Shown piece by piece: positions 16,046 through 25,561 of a DNA stretch of 64,000 nucleotides. The DNA comes from IMCC45349 sp047219225. GTDB taxonomy: Bacteria; Bacteroidota; Bacteroidia; Flavobacteriales; Flavobacteriaceae. Where the stretch lies: NCBI RefSeq assembly GCF_047219225.1, contig NZ_CP178208.1, positions 2,108,001 through 2,172,000 of the forward strand, in the 5' to 3' direction. Each line of letters begins with the position of its first letter. Position 1 is the first letter of the stretch. Below the pieces are notes generated by a model. It ran no database searches. It was not told the origin of the DNA and was given only the letters and a program-made list of their open reading frames with translations. Position numbers and translations under genes: made by a program.

Positions 16046-17332
16046 ATGTCAGAAAAAGCAATCTTAGAGGTTAATGGTCAGAAACATGAATTCCCATTAG
16101 TAACAGGAACAGAGAATGAAGTAGCAATTGATGTTAAAACTTTAAGAGGAGTAACAGGTGGAGTTACAACTATTGATCCTGGTTATAAAAACACTGGGTC
16201 TTGTGAAAGTGCCATTACTTTTTTAGATGGTGAAAAAGGAATTCTTAGATATAGAGGATATTCTATTGAGGAGCTAGCTGAAAAAGCTGACTTCTTAGAA
16301 GTAGCATATTTACTTATTTTTGGAGAATTACCAACACAAGAACAGTTAGATAAATTCCATGGTGATATTAAATCTAACTCTGTTGTAGATGATGATGTAA
16401 AGAAAATTATAGATGCTTTTCCAAAGGCAGCACATCCAATGGGAGTGTTGTCTTCTTTAACAAGTGCTTTAACTGCATTTAATCCTTCTTCGGTTGATGT
16501 ATCTTCAGAAGAAGCTATGTATAATTCAGTAGTACGTATATTAGGTAAATTCCCAGTACTTGTTGCTTGGACAATGCGTAAAAAGCAAGGTTTACCTTTA
16601 GATTATGGAGATAATAAATTAGGTTATGTTGAAAATCTATTAAAAATGATGTTTGAGCAGCCTAATGAAGAGTATGAGCAAAATGAGATTTTAGTAAATG
16701 CGATGGATAAATTATTAATTCTTCATGCTGATCATGAGCAAAATTGCTCTACATCAACAGTAAGAATTGTTGGTTCATCTCATGCTGGTTTATTCGCTTC
16801 TTTATCTGCTGGAATTTCTGCACTTTGGGGACCACTTCATGGAGGTGCTAACCAAGCTGTATTAGAAATGTTAGAAGCTATTAAAGAAGATGGTGGAGAC
16901 ACTAAAAAGTATATGGCTAAAGCAAAAGATAAAGAAGATCCTTTCCGTTTAATGGGATTCGGACATCGTGTTTACAAAAACTTCGACCCAAGAGCTAAGA
17001 TTATAAAAGTAGCTGCTGATGAAGTATTAGGTGATTTAGGTGTTGAAGACCCAATATTAGATATCGCAAAAGGATTAGAAAATGAAGCTCTTAATGATGA
17101 GTACTTTGTTAAGCGTAAGTTATATCCAAATGTAGATTTCTATTCTGGAATTATCTATCGTGCAATGGGAATTCCTGTTGAAATGTTTACAGTTATGTTT
17201 GCTTTAGGTAGATTACCAGGTTGGATTGCACAATGGAGAGAAATGCGTTTACGCAACGAGCCAATTGGTCGTCCTAGACAATTATATATTGGAGAAACTT
17301 ATAGAGAGTTTCAAACTATTGAAAAGAGATAA
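16046..17332 (+). CDS. gltA: citrate synthase
   Basis: Type II-like hexameric citrate synthase, 428 residues, condenses oxaloacetate with acetyl-CoA at the entry of the TCA cycle. Active-site histidines lie in HADHEQNCSTSTVRIV and in MGFGHRVYKNFDPRA; the aspartate lies in the conserved NVDFYSGIIYRAMGIP. GPLHGGANQAVLEML is the family signature. The N-terminal beta domain (ILEVNGQKHEFPLVTGTENE) is that of the Gram-negative allosteric type, though NADH sensitivity cannot be judged. Followed by its own terminator. Confidence 0.97.
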   Translation: MSEKAILEVNGQKHEFPLVTGTENEVAIDVKTLRGVTGGVTTIDPGYKNTGSCESAITFLDGEKGILRYRGYSIEELAEKADFLEVAYLLIFGELPTQEQLDKFHGDIKSNSVVDDDVKKIIDAFPKAAHPMGVLSSLTSALTAFNPSSVDVSSEEAMYNSVVRILGKFPVLVAWTMRKKQGLPLDYGDNKLGYVENLLKMMFEQPNEEYEQNEILVNAMDKLLILHADHEQNCSTSTVRIVGSSHAGLFASLSAGISALWGPLHGGANQAVLEMLEAIKEDGGDTKKYMAKAKDKEDPFRLMGFGHRVYKNFDPRAKIIKVAADEVLGDLGVEDPILDIAKGLENEALNDEYFVKRKLYPNVDFYSGIIYRAMGIPVEMFTVMFALGRLPGWIAQWREMRLRNEPIGRPRQLYIGETYREFQTIEKR

Positions 17333-17350
17333 TATACTTTTTTAATATAC

Positions 17351-17379
17351 AAGCCTCATAACTTAGTTATGAGGCTTTT
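17351..17379 (+). terminator. gltA terminator
   Basis: A perfect 12-bp stem (AAGCCTCATAAC at 17351-17362 with 17366-17377), a 3-nt loop and TTTT. It lies only 15 bp before the arginase ATG, so the arginase start region either depends on read-through or on a promoter I cannot see. Confidence 0.85.
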
Positions 17380-17393
17380 CAATTTAAATTAAA

Positions 17394-18350
17394 ATGAAAG
17401 ATATTAAGTTAATAAAAAATAGATCAGATATAGGAGCAGGAACTCGTGGAAGTGACATGGGAATTGACGCTATTGAAATTGCAGCTATTAATGCTGAAAA
17501 TAGTTATTTTAATCAGTTTGACTTTATGGATGTTGAAACTGAAAATGAATCTATTTATAACAAAGGTGTTAATTCATTTGCTAAAAGAATTAAGCATGTT
17601 TTAAATCAATGTACAAGATTGTCTGGCGCAGTACAAGAAACACTTGAAAACAATCAATTTCCTTTAGTAATATCTGGTGATCACTCTTCAGCATTAGGTA
17701 CCATAAGTGGTATTAAAGCTGCTAATCCAGATAAAAGAGTAGGAGTTGTTTGGATTGATGCACATGCAGATATTCATTCACCTTATACGTCGCCTTCTGG
17801 AAATATTCATGGTATGCCATTAGCAGCTGCATTGGCAGATGATAATCTAGATTGTCAAATAAACAATATAGATACTGAAACAGCTTCTTTATGGGAAGCT
17901 ATGAAGAATATTGGTGTCGATAAAGTTAAGGTAGAAGCAAGCGACGTTGTTTATTTTGGAGTAAGAGATACCGAAGAACCAGAAGATAAGCAGATTGAAA
18001 AACTAGGTATAAAAAACTATAAAGTTGCTGAAGTACGTTATCGCGGAATGGATACATGTGTTAATGAAGCAATAGATAGTTTAAGTAATTGTGACTTAAT
18101 TTATGTGTCTTTTGATGTTGACTCTATGGATTGTGATATGATTTCTTATGGAACTGGGACTCCTGTGCCAAAAGGTTTTGATCAATACGAAATAATTGAA
18201 ATTATCAATAAGTTTATTGTAACCAAAAAAGTGGCAAGTATAGAATTTGTTGAAGTTAATCCTTTATTAGATTTAAAAGGAAATAAAATGGCAGAAACAG
18301 CATTTGAAATTTTAGATGCTATTACAAAAGAAATAAAAGCTAATAAATAA
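17394..18350 (+). CDS. arginase family protein (probable arginase)
   Basis: A 318-residue ureohydrolase. The binuclear manganese site is visible: SGDHSSALGT (first His), VWIDAHADIHSP (Asp-His-Asp cluster) and SFDVDSMDCDMI (Asp pair). The substrate loop SGNIHGMPLA and the C-terminal EVNPLLD match arginases rather than agmatinases, so L-arginine to ornithine plus urea is the likely reaction. The third motif has Cys where DP is usual (DVDSMDC), a small departure. It stands 61 bp after gltA behind that gene's terminator. A second arginine-related gene, ctlX-like, lies 1.3 kb downstream. Confidence 0.85.
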   Translation: MKDIKLIKNRSDIGAGTRGSDMGIDAIEIAAINAENSYFNQFDFMDVETENESIYNKGVNSFAKRIKHVLNQCTRLSGAVQETLENNQFPLVISGDHSSALGTISGIKAANPDKRVGVVWIDAHADIHSPYTSPSGNIHGMPLAAALADDNLDCQINNIDTETASLWEAMKNIGVDKVKVEASDVVYFGVRDTEEPEDKQIEKLGIKNYKVAEVRYRGMDTCVNEAIDSLSNCDLIYVSFDVDSMDCDMISYGTGTPVPKGFDQYEIIEIINKFIVTKKVASIEFVEVNPLLDLKGNKMAETAFEILDAITKEIKANK

Positions 18351-18366
18351 AATTAGCGTTTATAAA

Positions 18367-18411
18367 TAATAAATAAGCCCTTGCAGTTTAACTGCAAGGG
18401 CTTATTTATTA
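18367..18411. terminator. bidirectional terminator, arginase / M28 peptidase
   Basis: A 45-bp perfect inverted repeat centred on 18389, with the GC-rich core AAGCCCTTGCAGTT and AT arms that give a T tract in each direction. It lies between converging genes and should stop transcription from both. Confidence 0.93.
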
Positions 18412-18430
18412 TTATGTTTTAAATTAACGA

Positions 18431-19585
18431 TTAATGAATCACAAGTTTTTTAGAAACAGATTGTCTTTCATTTTTTAAAATCACCATATATATACCTTTG
18501 TTTAAATGGGTTAGGTTTAAAGTCGTTTCTAAATTGTTTATTGAAGCCTTATAAACTTCTTTTCCTAAAACATCAACAAGTTTTAATTGTGTTGTAGTGT
18601 GGTGAGTTTGCTTAATTGTAATTTGACCTTTAGAAGGATTTGGGAAAATAGAAAAACCATTAATAGTAACTTCAGGAGTACTTAGCGTATCTACACCAAT
18701 AGCAAAATGTAAAGCTGCGCCTAATGACCCTTTCGTAACTTCGGTTAGATAGTTTACATCCATATTTATTAATAAATCTGTTGAAGTATGAGCATGAGGC
18801 GTTTCGTTTTTTTCGTATAAACCTGTAATTATTTCACCATTATTTTCAAAAGGAATATAATCTGAAGCATAAGCATAAGATATTTCGGTATTTAAGCTTG
18901 AGTAAAGTCCAATACAAGTAGCTAAAGTTGCAGTAGCAGCTGATGATGCTGCATTGTTATGTGGAGGGTTACTAGTATCTTCTTCACAAACTATCGTGTC
19001 ATTAGCCATACCATTAATGCCACCTACTTCATCAATGTTAAAGACTAATGAAATGTCTAAGTTTTCAGGATTAACAGTATTTGTAACATAATAGTTACTT
19101 CCAATTAAACCGTCTTCTTCACCACTAAAGTGAATGAATTTTATAGAGTATTCAGTGTCTACATCTTTTAATAACCTAGCAAGCTCCATAAGTAAAACTG
19201 TACCACTTCCATTATCATTGGTTCCAGGACCATTAATTGTATCGTAATGTGCATCAATAATTAAATAAGTGTTAGGGTAAACTGTTCCAGTTTTAGTAAT
19301 AATTATGTTATTAGTTGTACCACCAGAATAACTAAATGGTTGTTCAACAATATCAGTATAACCTAAACTTTCGTATCTGCCTTTTATCCATGCTTGAGCA
19401 TTGTTGAGAGCTGTAGAACCAATGTCTTTTATACCAAAATTTTCGAATGTTGTTAAATCGTTTAAGATGTTAGTGTAAGAAACATTATTCACAATATCTC
19501 CATAAAAAGAATTATAGGTTTGTGCTTTAACTTTGGTTGTAGATAACAACATTAGAGCTAAGAAAAGAGAGTAAAAATATTTCAT
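18431..19585 (-). CDS. secreted M28 family metallopeptidase with T9SS sorting domain
   Basis: A 384-residue exported peptidase. A signal peptide (MKYFYSLFLALMLLSTTKVKAQ) leads to a di-zinc M28 aminopeptidase domain with the ligands in IDAHYDTINGPGTNDNGSGT, HFSGEEDGLIGSNYY, FNIDEVGG and HAHTSTD. After about residue 305 is a type A T9SS C-terminal domain (GFSIFPNPSKGQITI ... LNKGIYMVILKN ... KKLVIH), which directs secretion through the type IX system. It likely releases amino acids from peptides outside the cell. It lies between two arginine-catabolism genes but on the opposite strand, so co-regulation is not implied. Confidence 0.92.
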   Translation of the reverse strand: MKYFYSLFLALMLLSTTKVKAQTYNSFYGDIVNNVSYTNILNDLTTFENFGIKDIGSTALNNAQAWIKGRYESLGYTDIVEQPFSYSGGTTNNIIITKTGTVYPNTYLIIDAHYDTINGPGTNDNGSGTVLLMELARLLKDVDTEYSIKFIHFSGEEDGLIGSNYYVTNTVNPENLDISLVFNIDEVGGINGMANDTIVCEEDTSNPPHNNAASSAATATLATCIGLYSSLNTEISYAYASDYIPFENNGEIITGLYEKNETPHAHTSTDLLINMDVNYLTEVTKGSLGAALHFAIGVDTLSTPEVTINGFSIFPNPSKGQITIKQTHHTTTQLKLVDVLGKEVYKASINNLETTLNLTHLNKGIYMVILKNERQSVSKKLVIH

Positions 19586-19664
19586 AAATATTTGAGGCTA
19601 AAAGTAATTGTGAGCTAAGTTATAGTTTTTGCTTTTACTAGTCAATTTTCATTTTAAAAAATTA

Positions 19665-19672
19665 TAATTTTG
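19665..19672 (+). promoter_or_regulatory. promoter -7 box of the ctlX-like gene
   Basis: TAATTTTG, an exact TAnnTTTG match, 19 bp before the ATG at 19692, in the 106-bp divergent gap with the M28 peptidase gene. Confidence 0.6.
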
Positions 19673-19691
19673 AACTTTAAGACTTAAATAA

Positions 19692-20639
19692 ATGCAACAG
19701 ATAACAGATACAATATTAATGATTCGTCCTATAGGATTTAGAATGAACGAGCAAACAGCAGTAAATAACTATTATCAAAAAGTTTTAGATAGCATTTTGC
19801 CAGAAACTGTTAATATAAAAGCACAACAAGAATTTGATGTTTTTGTTGAGAAGTTAAGAACTGTAGGAGTTAATGTTGTAGTTATTGATGATACAAATGA
19901 GTTAGATACACCAGATTCAATATTTCCAAACAATTGGATTTCTTTTCATGAAAATGGTCTTGTTGGAGTATATCCAATGTTTGCTGAGAATAGACGATTA
20001 GAGCGAAGAGAAGATGTTTTAGAAATCTTAGAATCTAAAGGTTATTTAATTAATAATGTAATAGATTACACAAGTGCTGAGGAAGAGGAAGTGTTTCTTG
20101 AAGGGACTGGGAGTTTATTATTAGATCGTACTAATCGTAAAGCATATTGTGCAATTTCACCTAGAGCAGATGAAGGCTTGTTTATTGAGTTTTGTGAAGA
20201 TTTTGACTATTTTCCAATTGTGTTTACAGCTAATCAAACTGTTAAAGAAAGGCGTGAAGCAATTTATCATACTAATGTAATGATGTGTTTAGCAGAAACC
20301 TTTGCTGTTATATGTTTAGAGAGTATAGATGATAAAAAAGAACGCAAAAATGTTATCAAACATTTAAAAGAGGATGGTAAAGAAGTGATTGCAATTACTG
20401 AGTCTCAAGCAAACAATTTTGCAGGTAATATGCTTCAAGTAAAAGGACATAATGAAGAACGTTTTTTAGTAATGAGTCAAGCAGCATACAATAGTTTGAA
20501 TAAAACTCAAGTTACAACTATAGAAAAACATTGTAAAATACTTTCTAGTTCTTTAGACACTATTGAGGCTTGTGGTGGAGGTAGTGCACGTTGTATGATG
20601 GCAGAAGTGTTCTTACCTAAAAAAAATAATAATTTTTAA
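19692..20639 (+). CDS. CtlX-like citrulline/arginine-modifying hydrolase (guanidino-group enzyme)
   Basis: A 315-residue member of the arginine deiminase/DDAH superfamily, most like the citrulline-utilisation hydrolase CtlX type. Visible features are the substrate-pocket sequence DTPDSIFPNNWISFHENG, the FLEGTGSLLLDR segment, the catalytic His in IYHTNVMMCLA, and the C-terminal nucleophile Cys in EACGGGSARCMMAEV. The superfamily hydrolyses guanidino or ureido compounds. Substrate (citrulline, methylated arginine) is inferred only. An arginase lies nearby, consistent with an arginine-use island. The stop codon overlaps that of the convergent kinase gene (TTAA, 20636-20639). Confidence 0.85.
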   Translation: MQQITDTILMIRPIGFRMNEQTAVNNYYQKVLDSILPETVNIKAQQEFDVFVEKLRTVGVNVVVIDDTNELDTPDSIFPNNWISFHENGLVGVYPMFAENRRLERREDVLEILESKGYLINNVIDYTSAEEEEVFLEGTGSLLLDRTNRKAYCAISPRADEGLFIEFCEDFDYFPIVFTANQTVKERREAIYHTNVMMCLAETFAVICLESIDDKKERKNVIKHLKEDGKEVIAITESQANNFAGNMLQVKGHNEERFLVMSQAAYNSLNKTQVTTIEKHCKILSSSLDTIEACGGGSARCMMAEVFLPKKNNNF

Positions 20640-22696
20640 GAAATAGGTTTTGCTTTTGGAAGTTCGATAAAGAATTTGCTTCCTAAATTTTCTTCGCTTT
20701 CAACCCAAATATTTCCGTGGTTTAGTTCAACCAATTCTTTACAAATAGAAAGACCAAGTCCTGTTCCTTTTTCTGCATTGGTACCTCTAGTAGTAAAACC
20801 ACCATTTTTAAATAGTTTCTTTTGGTTTTCTTCAGAAATACCAACACCTGTATCTTCAATGCAAATCAAAATGTTACCATTTTTATCTCTGTTAGACACA
20901 GTGATAACATCACCAACTCTAGAAAATTTCACTGCATTTGCTAAAAGGTTTTGAATAACAATCTCTATCATACTTCTATCTGCATATGCAAAATCTTTAA
21001 TAGACTCATCAAGCATTATAATACGTTTTTGCTCAACTTTTTTCTCTATTAAATTCATTTTTTCTCTAAATACATCTTGAATATTAAAGAGTTCTGGTTT
21101 TGGTTCAAGATTCTGCATTTGAGATTTTGACCAGTTTAATAGATTTAATAGTAAAGCGGCAGCATTATCGGCATTTTCACTTAGTTCAGGAATTAGTTGA
21201 TCGAATTCTTCTTGTGAAATACTATCTTCTTTTAATAAGTCTAAAAAGGCTTTAACAGATGTAATTGAATCTTTTAAATCATGAGATACAATAGAGAATA
21301 ACCTGTCTTTTACTTGATTCATTTCTTCTAGGTGAGTAGTTTGCTCAAGAATTGAATCGTTTTGTAATTTGTATTGTTTGTTTTTGTCTTTAAGGCTTTT
21401 TATTACTGCATTTTTACTTTTTTTACTTACCCAAAGACTTACCATAATTAAAAATAACAGTACAGTTAAACCAGCTAATCCATAAGTAATATACTTTAAG
21501 GTTTTATATTCTTTATTATTAACAGTTGATTGGTTGTTCTCAATTGGAGTTTTAGTATCAGTAGTATCAATTTTTACTTCAAGAGGTTCATCGTCTTCAA
21601 ATATTATAGGTGTTGCATTTTCCTTTTCTATTTTGTTTTTAAGGGTATGATATGCTCTTTGTGAATTAAATGCACTCTTGTAATTACCTTTCATAGAGTC
21701 CAAAGCAACTCTAAGTTTGTAGTTTTTTAATAATAAAGCATCATTGTCAACGGTTTTAGTAATTGTAAATGCTTCATTTAATTGGTATTCAGCAAGCTTA
21801 ACCTTTTTTTGTTGTAAATTAAGTTGAGCAATATTATTTAATGATTTTAAAATACCTTCTTTATTATCTATAGTTCTGTTAATTTTTAAACCTTCTAATA
21901 AATAAGTTGTAGCATTTGTATAATCATTGAACTGAAGATACTCTTCTCCAAGACAAGGTAAAATATCACCTCTGTTAGCGATGTCGTTCTCGTCTAAATA
22001 TGTTAAAACTATATTGTAATACTCAATAGCTTTTCTATGCTCTTTTCTCATAGAATAAAGCTTTGCGATATTTTTTGTTGAAGAAATAATACCTGCACTA
22101 TCACGCAATTGTTTTCTAACATCAAGAGCTTTTAAATTAAATTCAAGAGCCTTGTCTACTTGGTTAGTATTGAAATATGCTTCAGACAAATTATTATAGG
22201 CAACACTTAACTCATGTCTTAAGTTTTTATTTTCAAAAATATCAATAGCAGAAAGAGAATACCTCAATCCTTTATTGTAGTTACCTCGTTTAATTTCAAT
22301 AAGCCCAATGCTATTATTTACTTTTGCTATTCCTAAAGAGTCATTTAGTTTCGTGAATATTCTTAAGGATGATTTATAATAATCTAGAGCATTATAATAA
22401 TCATCTTTTTGGGTATAAATTAAAGCCTTGTAGTATTTAATTTCAGCAGTTGCTTTATGATATTCTAATGATGAGGATAGTCTCTCACTTTGATCTATAT
22501 ATAAAAGAGCTTTTTTATAATCATTAGAGAAATAAAACGATTTAATTAGTTGTATTGATGTGTCAACCTTGGCAGAGTCCTGTTTTTGAAAAGCCAACTG
22601 TATAGCAAGACTGTCTTGCTCTTTAGTTTGGGCATTACTAAAGAGGAGTGAAAAAATAAGAGCAGTTAAGGTAATTAACTGTTTCATGAACTCCAT
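20636..22696 (-). CDS. TPR-containing sensor histidine kinase
   Basis: A 686-residue two-component sensor of a type common in Bacteroidota. In order: signal peptide (FMKQLITLTALIFSLLFSNAQ region), periplasmic TPR repeats over about residues 35-345 (YNKGLRYSLSAIDIFENKN, QVDKALEFNLKALDVRKQL), a transmembrane helix near residue 405 (YITYGLAGLTVLLFLIMVSL), a coiled coil, then the kinase core with H-box FSIVSHDLKDSI, N-box NLLANAVKFS, G1 DTGVGIS and G2 GTGLGLSICKEL. No receiver domain and no adjacent response regulator, so it is an orphan kinase. A second ATG three codons in (22687) gives a cleaner signal peptide and may be the true start. Confidence 0.93.
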   Translation of the reverse strand: MEFMKQLITLTALIFSLLFSNAQTKEQDSLAIQLAFQKQDSAKVDTSIQLIKSFYFSNDYKKALLYIDQSERLSSSLEYHKATAEIKYYKALIYTQKDDYYNALDYYKSSLRIFTKLNDSLGIAKVNNSIGLIEIKRGNYNKGLRYSLSAIDIFENKNLRHELSVAYNNLSEAYFNTNQVDKALEFNLKALDVRKQLRDSAGIISSTKNIAKLYSMRKEHRKAIEYYNIVLTYLDENDIANRGDILPCLGEEYLQFNDYTNATTYLLEGLKINRTIDNKEGILKSLNNIAQLNLQQKKVKLAEYQLNEAFTITKTVDNDALLLKNYKLRVALDSMKGNYKSAFNSQRAYHTLKNKIEKENATPIIFEDDEPLEVKIDTTDTKTPIENNQSTVNNKEYKTLKYITYGLAGLTVLLFLIMVSLWVSKKSKNAVIKSLKDKNKQYKLQNDSILEQTTHLEEMNQVKDRLFSIVSHDLKDSITSVKAFLDLLKEDSISQEEFDQLIPELSENADNAAALLLNLLNWSKSQMQNLEPKPELFNIQDVFREKMNLIEKKVEQKRIIMLDESIKDFAYADRSMIEIVIQNLLANAVKFSRVGDVITVSNRDKNGNILICIEDTGVGISEENQKKLFKNGGFTTRGTNAEKGTGLGLSICKELVELNHGNIWVESEENLGSKFFIELPKAKPIS

Positions 22697-23065
22697 TAGG
22701 TTTTAGGTACAACAAAATAATGATCACCTAAATTTACCTTGAGGGAGAGGAAAATTAAGTACTTTCAATAAAGCAAACATGTTGCTTTATAACAAAAAGT
22801 AAGCATAATCATTGTTTTGGGACTCTTGATTAATAGCATAACAAAAATTAGGAAAAGCTTAAGAAATCCCTAATTTCTGCGATTTATAACCAAAAAATCA
22901 GATAAAAAGCACTCAGCTTTTTTTAGTTGAAATTCACTAATCGATGAATGGTAAAAAACATAGAAAAACTACACTTTTATCGATGAAATGCATTTCTGTA
23001 AACTTAAAAGCTTATTTGTTTGTAAGTAGCTGTTTGTTAAATATTTATAAATTGTAAGTGAAGTC
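22697..23065. other. 369-bp intergenic region
   Basis: I see no gene. It holds two ATCGATGAA motifs (22940-22948 and 22979-22987); the second runs into the perfect 12-bp palindrome GAAATGCATTTC (22985-22996). The kinase gene promoter must lie at the left end (a weak CAAAATAA, minus-strand -7-like, near 22713). No terminator-like hairpin is evident after the CpeT gene. Confidence 0.4.
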
Positions 23066-23695
23066 TTATTTTTTGATTTCATCAAAAATATATCCTGCTT
23101 TTTCTGCTCCCCAAACATGTTCATCTGCACTATTAAATCCTCTATCCCAAGAAATAATTTTACTTGGCATTATTTCAACCTCAGAAGTAGCATATGCAGC
23201 ACCTCTCATTGTGCTTTCACAGGTTTTGTTACCAGTTTTTCCTTTGTAGTGTTTGTCTCCAATTCTTTTTAGTACAACTTCACAACCATTTCTTAACTCT
23301 AAATCTGTTACTGTTAGTTTATTAAAATCAGCTGGTGTTTTCCATTTCCCAATCCAAAGCGAATCATTTGGTATTTTGTAAATATAACTTCCAAAAGTAC
23401 TATCGCTTAATCTTTTTACTTCATAAACACGTTGTCTATATGGTCTATCTTGCATGCTGTTAAGTGCTTGTTCTACATATAAATAGTTGCCTTTGTCTTC
23501 CCAGATTGGATACATGTGTAAAGAAATATTAAAATATGTTGAATCTGCTACAGATTGTGCTTCAGAATTAAAAGATCCTTGCATTAATCCATATAATTCT
23601 TTTAGTTCAATATCTTCCTTTGCTTTAATTTCCTTTGATTCATTTTTACAAGATGATAAACAAATAACAGTTAATAGTAGTAAAGTAATTCTCAT
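23066..23695 (-). CDS. CpeT/CpcT-family lipoprotein
   Basis: A 209-residue protein with a lipoprotein signal (MRITLLLLTVICLSSC, lipid-modified Cys at 16). The body matches the CpeT/CpcT (DUF1001) pattern: GSFNSEAQSVADSTYFNISL, GNYLYVEQALNSMQDRPYRQ, RQRVYEV, and a C-terminal segment rich in Gly and Cys. In cyanobacteria this fold attaches bilin to phycobiliproteins; this organism is not expected to have those, so the ligand and role are unknown. An exact -7 box is at 23719-23726 on this strand. It could act in binding a small hydrophobic ligand in the periplasm, which is speculation. Confidence 0.82.
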   Translation of the reverse strand: MRITLLLLTVICLSSCKNESKEIKAKEDIELKELYGLMQGSFNSEAQSVADSTYFNISLHMYPIWEDKGNYLYVEQALNSMQDRPYRQRVYEVKRLSDSTFGSYIYKIPNDSLWIGKWKTPADFNKLTVTDLELRNGCEVVLKRIGDKHYKGKTGNKTCESTMRGAAYATSEVEIMPSKIISWDRGFNSADEHVWGAEKAGYIFDEIKK

Positions 23696-23718
23696 GAGTA
23701 GTTGTGTTTGATTTTTTT

Positions 23719-23726
23719 CAAAAATA
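23719..23726 (-). promoter_or_regulatory. promoter -7 box of the CpeT-family gene
   Basis: CAAAAATA on the plus strand, that is TATTTTTG on the minus strand, an exact TAnnTTTG match 23 bp before the start codon at 23695. Confidence 0.55.
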
Positions 23727-23752
23727 TAATAATATAAGGGTTTAAAAAAGTT

Positions 23753-23760
23753 TATCTTTG
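23753..23760 (+). promoter_or_regulatory. promoter -7 box of argS
   Basis: TATCTTTG, an exact TAnnTTTG match, 19 bp before the argS ATG. It is divergent from the CpeT gene box with about 26 bp between the two. Confidence 0.6.
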
Positions 23761-23779
23761 CTGCCTAATTTTAGTAATA

Positions 23780-25561
23780 ATGACAATTCAGGAAACTTTA
23801 TTAAATCAAGTAAAACAAGCTTTTAAAGCATTGTATAGTAAAGAAATAGAAACTGTAGAATTTCAAGCAACTCGAAAAGATTTTGAAGGAGATATTACAG
23901 TGGTAACGTTTCCTATGTTACGTGTTATTAAAATGAATCCTGCACAATTAGGAGAAGATTTAGGGAAATACTTAGTGGAAAATGTAGCTGAAGTTAAAGA
24001 TTTTAATGTAGTTAAAGGCTTTTTAAATCTAGTTATTGATGATAGTTTTTATATAAATTTCTTCAATAACATTAAAGCAAATGCAACTTATGGTTTTGTT
24101 GAGCCTGCTAAGGATGATGCTGTAATGGTGGAGTACTCTTCACCTAATACAAACAAACCGTTACACTTAGGACACATTAGAAATAACTTGTTAGGATATA
24201 GTGTTGCCGAAATTTTAAAGGCCTCTGGTAAAAAGGTTTATAAAACACAAATTATTAACGACAGAGGTATTCATATTTGTAAAAGTATGTTGGCTTGGGA
24301 GCGTTTTGGTAATGGAGAAACTCCAGAAATCACAGGTTTAAAAGGCGACAAACTTGTTGGTAATTACTACGTAAAGTTTGATCAAGAGTATAAAAAGGAA
24401 ATAGCAGATTTAGTAGCTCAAGGAATACCTGAAGAAGATGCTAAAAAGCAAGCGCCAATGTTATTAGAAGCTCAAGAAATGCTACGTAAATGGGAAGCTG
24501 GTGATGAAGAAACTGTAGCGCTTTGGAAAACTATGAATGGTTGGGTGTATAATGGTTTTGATGTTACCTACAAAAACTTAGGTGTAGATTTTGATAACCT
24601 GTATTACGAAAGTGATACTTATTTATTAGGAAAAGAATTTGTAACCGAAGGTTTAAAAACTGGAGTATTCTATAAAAAGGAAGATGGTTCGGTTTGGTGT
24701 GATTTAACTGAAGATGGATTAGACGAAAAAATTGTATTACGTGCAGATGGAACAGCAGTATACATGACGCAAGATATTGGGACTGCAATTCAACGTATAA
24801 AAGATTGCCCTGATGTTGGAGGTATGGTATATACAGTTGGTAATGAACAAGACTATCACTTTAAAGTGCTGTTTTTAATTTTAAAGAAATTAGGTTTCGA
24901 TTGGGCTAAAAACTTATACCATTTAAGTTATGGAATGGTAGATTTACCAAGCGGAAAAATGAAGAGTAGAGAAGGTACTGTAGTTGATGCTGACGACTTA
25001 ATTGTGGAAATGGCAGAAACAGCAAAAGAGATTTCTCAAGAACTTGGAAAACTAGATGGTTATACTGAAGCCGAAAAAGAAACTATATATAATACTATTG
25101 GCTTAGGAGCACTTAAATATTTCATTTTAAAAGTAGATCCTAAAAAACGCATTTTATTCGATCCAAAAGAATCTGTAGATTTTCAAGGAAATACTGGACC
25201 TTTTATTCAATATACGTATGCTAGAATACAAGCTATTTTAAGAAAGGCTGAATTTAGTAACGATATTATGTCGAGCGCAGTTGAAATAGCTTTGCACCCT
25301 AAAGAAAAAGAGTTGCTAAAGCAATTACAATTATTTCCAGAAGTAGTGCAAAATGCTGCGACTAACCATAGTCCAGCATTAATAGCTAATTACACATACG
25401 ATTTAGTAAAAGAGTTTAACTCGTTTTATCAAAACGTATCTATTTTAGGTGCGGATAAGGAAAGTGATAAAATATTTAGAGTGCAGTTGTCTAATACAGT
25501 TGGTAATACTATAAAAAATGCATTTAGCTTATTAGGTATTAATGTGCCTGAGCGTATGTAG
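23780..25561 (+). CDS. argS: arginyl-tRNA synthetase
   Basis: Class Ia arginyl-tRNA synthetase, 593 residues. The N-terminal additional domain (about residues 1-100) precedes the Rossmann fold with the HIGH-type motif SSPNTNKPLHLGHIRNNLLG (about 122-141). The KMSKS site is the Arg-enzyme variant LPSGKMKSREGTVVDADDL. The anticodon-binding DALR domain ends FSLLGINVPERM. The conserved C-terminal Met is present. It converges on a minus-strand small gene and overlaps its 3' end by 23 bp. Confidence 0.97.
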   Translation: MTIQETLLNQVKQAFKALYSKEIETVEFQATRKDFEGDITVVTFPMLRVIKMNPAQLGEDLGKYLVENVAEVKDFNVVKGFLNLVIDDSFYINFFNNIKANATYGFVEPAKDDAVMVEYSSPNTNKPLHLGHIRNNLLGYSVAEILKASGKKVYKTQIINDRGIHICKSMLAWERFGNGETPEITGLKGDKLVGNYYVKFDQEYKKEIADLVAQGIPEEDAKKQAPMLLEAQEMLRKWEAGDEETVALWKTMNGWVYNGFDVTYKNLGVDFDNLYYESDTYLLGKEFVTEGLKTGVFYKKEDGSVWCDLTEDGLDEKIVLRADGTAVYMTQDIGTAIQRIKDCPDVGGMVYTVGNEQDYHFKVLFLILKKLGFDWAKNLYHLSYGMVDLPSGKMKSREGTVVDADDLIVEMAETAKEISQELGKLDGYTEAEKETIYNTIGLGALKYFILKVDPKKRILFDPKESVDFQGNTGPFIQYTYARIQAILRKAEFSNDIMSSAVEIALHPKEKELLKQLQLFPEVVQNAATNHSPALIANYTYDLVKEFNSFYQNVSILGADKESDKIFRVQLSNTVGNTIKNAFSLLGINVPERM

